From: G965250275 sp965250275
GTDB taxonomy: Bacteria > Pseudomonadota > Alphaproteobacteria > Rhodobacterales > Rhodobacteraceae
Assembly: GCA_965250275.1 (NCBI GenBank)
Contig: OZ252297.1
Location: forward strand, 2,542,001-2,606,000
Reading direction: 5' to 3'
Length of the DNA stretch: 64,000 bases
The notes below the pieces were generated by a model, which was not told the DNA's origin, ran no database searches, and worked only from the letters and a program-made list of their open reading frames with translations. This document shows positions 60,262 to 64,000 of the stretch, piece by piece; the first letter of the stretch is position 1; each line of letters opens with the position of its first letter. A program made the translations under genes and the position numbers.

Positions 60262-62733
60262 ATGGCTTCGTTGTTCCGCTGGCTGCTGCGCCTTGCCGCG
60301 GGTTTGGTCGTGCTTGTCCTGCTTGCGATTGGGTTGATCTACTATCTGGCAAGCCAGTCCTTGCCTGACTACTCCAAAACGCTGGGCGTCGCGGGCGTCA
60401 CCGCCCCGGTTGAGATCGTGCGCGACAACGCCAACGTGCCGCACATCTTTGCCGAAACCGATGACGACGTGTTTTTCGGGCTTGGCTACGCCCATGCTCA
60501 GGACCGGCTGTGGCAGATGACGGTCATGCGCCGCACGGCGCAGGGGCGGCTTTCCGAGATCTTCGGCACACGCACGGTAGAGATTGACCGCCTGTTGCGC
60601 CGTCTCGACCTCTACCGTCTGGCCGCGCAATCGGTTGACGCTCAGGATCCAGAAACGCTGGCCGCACTGGAAAGCTATGCGGCCGGTGTGAATGCCCGCC
60701 TCGCCGAGATCAACGAAGACGCGCTGGGCCGGGGCGCGCCCGAGATGTTCTTGTTCAATGCCCCTGTCGCCCCGTGGCAACCCGCAGACTCACTGGCCGT
60801 GGTGAAAATCATGGGGCTTCAATTGTCTGGCCACCTCACCGAAGAGGTTCTGCGCGCGCGCACCGCGCTGATGCTCGACGATCCCGACCGGTTGGCGGAT
60901 ATCTTGCCCGACACACCCGGACCCGGCATCGCAGCACTCCCGGAATATGCAGCGCTCTTTCCCGACCTTCCGCGTTTCACCGCGACCGACCAGAGCCCCA
61001 AGCACCCGCTTTGGCCCGTGCCGTCACGTGGACGCGCAGGCGCCTCCAACAGCTGGACTGCTGCCCCTGACCGGTCAGCCTCCGGCGGCACCCTGCTGGC
61101 CAATGATCCGCATCTGGGTTTCAGCGCCCCGACGATCTGGTATCTCGCGCGGCTCGAACTGCAATCCGGCGGGGTAATCGGGGCGACCATTCCGGGTATG
61201 CCGGTGGTGTTGACCGGGCGCAGCGGAAACCTGGGATGGGGCCTGACTTCGTCTTACCTCGACGACCAGGATGTGTTCATTGAAAAGCTGAACCCCGAAA
61301 ACCCCGAGGAATACCTGACCCCCGACGGTTACAAGCCATTCGAAAGCCGGCCCTCCATCATCGAGATCAAGGATGCGGCTCCAATCACGCTCACCCTGCG
61401 TTGGAGCGAGAACGGGCCCATCCTGTCGGGCAACCAATACGACCTGAACACCGTCACACCACCGGGCCATGTCGCGGCCTTGGGCTGGACCGTGCTCAGT
61501 CCGCGCGACACCTCGGTCAGCGCGGCCATGAAGCTCATGCGCAGCCAGTCGGTGGCCGAGGCCATCCCCGCGCTTGAAGCGTTCATTGCGCCGTCGCAAA
61601 ACGTCTCGCTTGTCGATCGGGACACGATCGCTCTGAAACTGATCGGGGCCGTGCCCCGGCGCAGCGTCAACAGTCAGAGCCGCGGACGCATCCCGTCGCA
61701 GGGCTGGCGTCCAGAAAACCGCTGGCAGGGCCGCATGCCCTACGCCTCAAATCCGGAATTTGTGGCACCACGCGGCGGTATCCTGGGAAACACCAACAAC
61801 AAGATCGTCGAACGCCCCTTTCCAAATCATATCTCTTACATCTGGGGGGACAGTCAGCGGGTGCAGCGCTGGCGCCGCTTGATGCAAGCGCGGGAAGTGC
61901 ACACGCGCGACAGTTTCATCGAGGCACAGCTCGACATCGTCAGCTTTACCGCCCGGTCGTTGCTGCCCCTGATCGGGGCAGATCTGTGGTTCACCGGACA
62001 ATCCGCGCCCGCAGGCACCCCGGAACGGCAACGGCAGATCGCTCTGGGCCTGCTGGCCGAATGGAACGGAGAGATGAATGAGCATTTGCCAGAGCCTTTG
62101 ATCTATGCTGCGTGGCTGCGGGCGCTTCAGGAGCGTCTGATCCGGGATGATCTTGGCCCGCTGGCAGATGAGTTTCCCCATGTCGAACCCCTGTTCATCG
62201 AACGTGTCTACCGTGACATCGACGGAGCTGGTGTCTGGTGTGATGTTCGGCAAAGCGCGCCGGTTGAAACCTGCACGGATATGGCCCGCATGGCGCTGGA
62301 CGATGCGCTGGTGTGGATCGGCGACCGCTATGGCACGGCATTGGAGACCCTGCGCTGGGGGGATGCCCATCAGGCGACCCATGATCACCCGATCCTGGGC
62401 AATGTGCCGGTCCTCCGCTTCTTTGTGAACATCCGACAATCCACCAGCGGGGGAGATAACACTCTCTTGCGGGGTCGCACTTCGGGCAAGCCACCGAACC
62501 CCTTTGCAAATGTGCATGGTGCGGCTTATCGCGGCGTTTATGACTTCGCAGATCCCGACAGTTCGGTCTTCATCACCTCAACCGGGCAATCCGGCCATTT
62601 CCTGTCGCGCCACTACGATGATCTGGCCCAGCTCTGGCGACGGGGTGAATACATTCCGATGTCACTGGATGAAGATTTGGCGCGTGCCGCCGCGGTGGGT
62701 GTCACCGTGCTGACACCTCGAACGGCGCCCTAG
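60262..62733 (+). CDS. Penicillin-acylase-family N-terminal nucleophile hydrolase
   Basis: An 823-residue precursor. One N-terminal helix (about residues 10-30) directs it to the membrane or periplasm. The alpha-subunit region contains DNANVPHIFAE. The new beta N terminus should be Ser262 in GASNSW, where autocleavage creates the nucleophile, and NDPHLGF follows about 20 residues later. Family members hydrolyse penicillin G, cephalosporin side chains or acyl-homoserine lactones; the sequence does not tell which. AGGAG six bases upstream supports ATG 60262. Confidence 0.92.
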   Translation: MASLFRWLLRLAAGLVVLVLLAIGLIYYLASQSLPDYSKTLGVAGVTAPVEIVRDNANVPHIFAETDDDVFFGLGYAHAQDRLWQMTVMRRTAQGRLSEIFGTRTVEIDRLLRRLDLYRLAAQSVDAQDPETLAALESYAAGVNARLAEINEDALGRGAPEMFLFNAPVAPWQPADSLAVVKIMGLQLSGHLTEEVLRARTALMLDDPDRLADILPDTPGPGIAALPEYAALFPDLPRFTATDQSPKHPLWPVPSRGRAGASNSWTAAPDRSASGGTLLANDPHLGFSAPTIWYLARLELQSGGVIGATIPGMPVVLTGRSGNLGWGLTSSYLDDQDVFIEKLNPENPEEYLTPDGYKPFESRPSIIEIKDAAPITLTLRWSENGPILSGNQYDLNTVTPPGHVAALGWTVLSPRDTSVSAAMKLMRSQSVAEAIPALEAFIAPSQNVSLVDRDTIALKLIGAVPRRSVNSQSRGRIPSQGWRPENRWQGRMPYASNPEFVAPRGGILGNTNNKIVERPFPNHISYIWGDSQRVQRWRRLMQAREVHTRDSFIEAQLDIVSFTARSLLPLIGADLWFTGQSAPAGTPERQRQIALGLLAEWNGEMNEHLPEPLIYAAWLRALQERLIRDDLGPLADEFPHVEPLFIERVYRDIDGAGVWCDVRQSAPVETCTDMARMALDDALVWIGDRYGTALETLRWGDAHQATHDHPILGNVPVLRFFVNIRQSTSGGDNTLLRGRTSGKPPNPFANVHGAAYRGVYDFADPDSSVFITSTGQSGHFLSRHYDDLAQLWRRGEYIPMSLDEDLARAAAVGVTVLTPRTAP

Positions 62734-62771
62734 CCCGGGCGCCGCCAAAACGGTAGTTTCTTCGGTCTGGG

Positions 62772-63419
62772 TTAGCCGCGCTGGCGGCGACGTAGAACAA
62801 ACAGTCCAGCCAGTCCCCCAAGGAGCAGGGGAAGACCCGCAGGCAAAGGCACCGGCAATACCGCAGCGGAAGGCGTGGCCGTCAGGATAACACGTTCCCA
62901 AGCCGACGTGTTGTTCAGCCACAGATTGTCGCCTGAACGCCACCCGCCTGACAGAGACGTCGCAGCATTGTTGTATCCGCCGCGGGTGTGCCAGCTGATG
63001 CGATCCCGTTCACTCTGTCCATTCACATCAGCACTTGATTGACGGATCGTATCGGTCGCACCGGCAAATCCCATGGACCCGCCATTCTTGTACCACCGGG
63101 CGCCGTTGGACAAGATGGTCCGGTTGCGCGCCGTGTAGAGCGGCACATACACCGCCGTTTCGATGGCCGCCAGAACATCGAAGCTGCGGGCGCCGACACG
63201 CCGCGTGGCCAGCATGATGTGACTGCCAGCGCCATCGAACAGCTCGGCCATGGTCGTGCCGCGGGTCCCGAAGGTTTCGCTGTGAATAATGCTCCACCCT
63301 CCATCGAGGACATCGGTCACCAGCACATCGTTATGGACACCAACCGGATTGTAGGTCGCAGCCCAACCGACCGTTCCGGAGAACGCGATTGTTGCCGCCA
63401 TCAGCCAAGTCTTGAACAT
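62772..63419 (-). CDS. Secreted VPLPA-CTERM sorting-domain protein
   Basis: A 215-residue exported protein with an N-terminal signal peptide (to about residue 21). The C-terminal sorting signal is VPLPAGLPLLLGGLAG starting at residue 190, a hydrophobic stretch ended by RRRQRG. This VPLPA-CTERM tripartite tail is processed by an exosortase-type system in many Rhodobacterales. The body is beta-rich and unassigned (many Gly, Asn, Thr, Trp). No exosortase gene lies in this window. It converges on the acylase gene. Confidence 0.88.
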   Translation of the reverse strand: MFKTWLMAATIAFSGTVGWAATYNPVGVHNDVLVTDVLDGGWSIIHSETFGTRGTTMAELFDGAGSHIMLATRRVGARSFDVLAAIETAVYVPLYTARNRTILSNGARWYKNGGSMGFAGATDTIRQSSADVNGQSERDRISWHTRGGYNNAATSLSGGWRSGDNLWLNNTSAWERVILTATPSAAVLPVPLPAGLPLLLGGLAGLFVLRRRQRG

Positions 63420-63549
63420 GTCTCACCTTCCAAAAACACTGGTACGGAGTTCTTGTGCGGACAATTCGACTCGAAATGCGGCAAAGATTGGCCATGCTTG
63501 TGGTGGAAACGGACTGGTGCCGGATCGAGAACAGCGCTTTCCGTGGTCT

Positions 63550-64000
63550 TCAGAGGCGCTGGAACGCCTGCTCTTGGGCTGGCGTCCATTCGACCACCAG
63601 ATCGAAACCATCGTCTGTCTGTGCTTCGGAGAGCACGACGTCTTGCTCAAACAGCCAGGCGCGCGCCTTGCCTTCGGCAAATCCAAGATGCAAGTCACTG
63701 CGATGACGCTGCACCTGTAACGCGTCGACCATTGCAGCCAGTAACGCGTCGGTGCCCTCGCCCGTCAGCGCAGAAATGGCCAGAACTTTGGGATCCCGTG
63801 CGGCCCTCGAGCGCGCCGCGGCGGCCGCTTCCGTCGGCAACAGGTCAAGCTTGTTCCACAACTCCAGCTGCTGCCGTGTCTCATCAACGCCCAGCGACGT
63901 CAGAATGGCCTGCACGTCAGCAGCCTGTGCTTCGGTCTCGTCGTGGCTGATATCGCGCACATGGACAATCAGATCCGCAGAGAGAACCTCTTCCAGCGTG
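63550..64000 (-). CDS. hflX: GTPase HflX, C-terminal part (5' end outside window)
   Basis: The last 149 or so residues of a ribosome-splitting GTPase. The visible part continues in frame to the window edge (VHVRDISH) and shows the G4 motif WNKLDLL, the G5-like ISALTGEG and the HflX C-terminal domain. The G1-G3 motifs and N-terminal domain lie beyond 64000. HflX rescues ribosomes under heat or antibiotic stress. Confidence 0.88.
   Translation of the reverse strand, partial: TLEEVLSADLIVHVRDISHDETEAQAADVQAILTSLGVDETRQQLELWNKLDLLPTEAAAAARSRAARDPKVLAISALTGEGTDALLAAMVDALQVQRHRSDLHLGFAEGKARAWLFEQDVVLSEAQTDDGFDLVVEWTPAQEQAFQRL

Noticed and set aside
60175..60780. N-terminal extension of the beta-hydroxyacid dehydrogenase
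   Set aside because: The extra 200 residues are antisense to the acylase gene; the Rossmann motif starts immediately after the ATG at 60174.
1..64000. CRISPR arrays, insertion sequences, prophage or integrative elements
   Set aside because: No regularly spaced direct repeats, transposase, integrase or phage genes were found, and the single tRNA gene has no integrase beside it.

Overview
The window looks like chromosomal core DNA of a marine alphaproteobacterium of the Rhodobacterales (Roseobacter-type). Supporting signs are high G+C, a GTTC-N7-GTTC SOS box before recA, a CckA hybrid kinase with an exact CtrA-type box (TTAA-N7-TTAA) in its promoter, the alphaproteobacterial protein Usg, a VPLPA-CTERM protein, a likely DMSP-pathway ligase (DmdB), a zwf-pgl-pgi Entner-Doudoroff cluster and a corrinoid-reactivating ASKHA ferredoxin. 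I see no rRNA operon, insertion sequence, prophage or CRISPR array. Coding density is high and almost every gene is intact; the first and last genes are cut by the window edges.

Layout. 1-6 kb: a gene tail, an EmrE-type SMR exporter, typA, a DUF1330 gene, alaS. 5.7-12.7 kb (mostly minus strand): recA under an SOS box, a small sulfotransferase, cckA, an RsmB/NOP methyltransferase, guaB. 12.9-18.6 kb: ASKHA ferredoxin, AhpD-like protein, SDR, a small unknown protein, tRNA-Gly(CCC), a second SMR exporter with an altered substrate residue, a membrane-anchored LytTR regulator. 18.6-25.6 kb: DmdB-like ligase, pgi, pgl and zwf, then an orphan radical SAM protein with a Cys-rich C terminus, and usg. 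25.8-34.5 kb: gyrA, a possible 41-residue ORF, a porin, M32 carboxypeptidase, ctaA, trmJ, a ThiE-like protein. 34.5-42 kb: HupE/UreJ and DUF4198 genes whose divergent start codons overlap, psuK-psuG, DUF502, a patatin, 3-hydroxybutyrate dehydrogenase, ppk2. 42-51.5 kb: a candidate minus-strand small RNA, a YejA-like binding protein, an aquaporin with Val in the selectivity-filter Arg position, an XRE-cupin regulator, a tightly coupled acyl-CoA ligase/DsbA/K+ channel set, an MFS pump, a TPR protein. 51.5-64 kb: mfd, a membrane protein, hemB, pcp, another membrane protein, a SYLF lipoprotein, a beta-hydroxyacid dehydrogenase, a penicillin-acylase-family Ntn hydrolase, the VPLPA-CTERM protein and the 3' part of hflX.

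How the genes fit together. zwf, pgl and pgi overlap or nearly abut and feed hexose phosphate to the Entner-Doudoroff pathway. psuK and psuG overlap and salvage pseudouridine. The hydroxybutyrate dehydrogenase and patatin form a small minus-strand unit facing ppk2, so two storage-polymer functions share one divergent promoter region. recA and mfd are DNA-repair genes and only recA has a visible SOS box. cckA is the top kinase of the CtrA pathway and its CtrA-type box suggests feedback. The least explained items are the candidate small RNA at 42.2 kb, the radical SAM protein beside zwf, and the HupE/DUF4198 pair.
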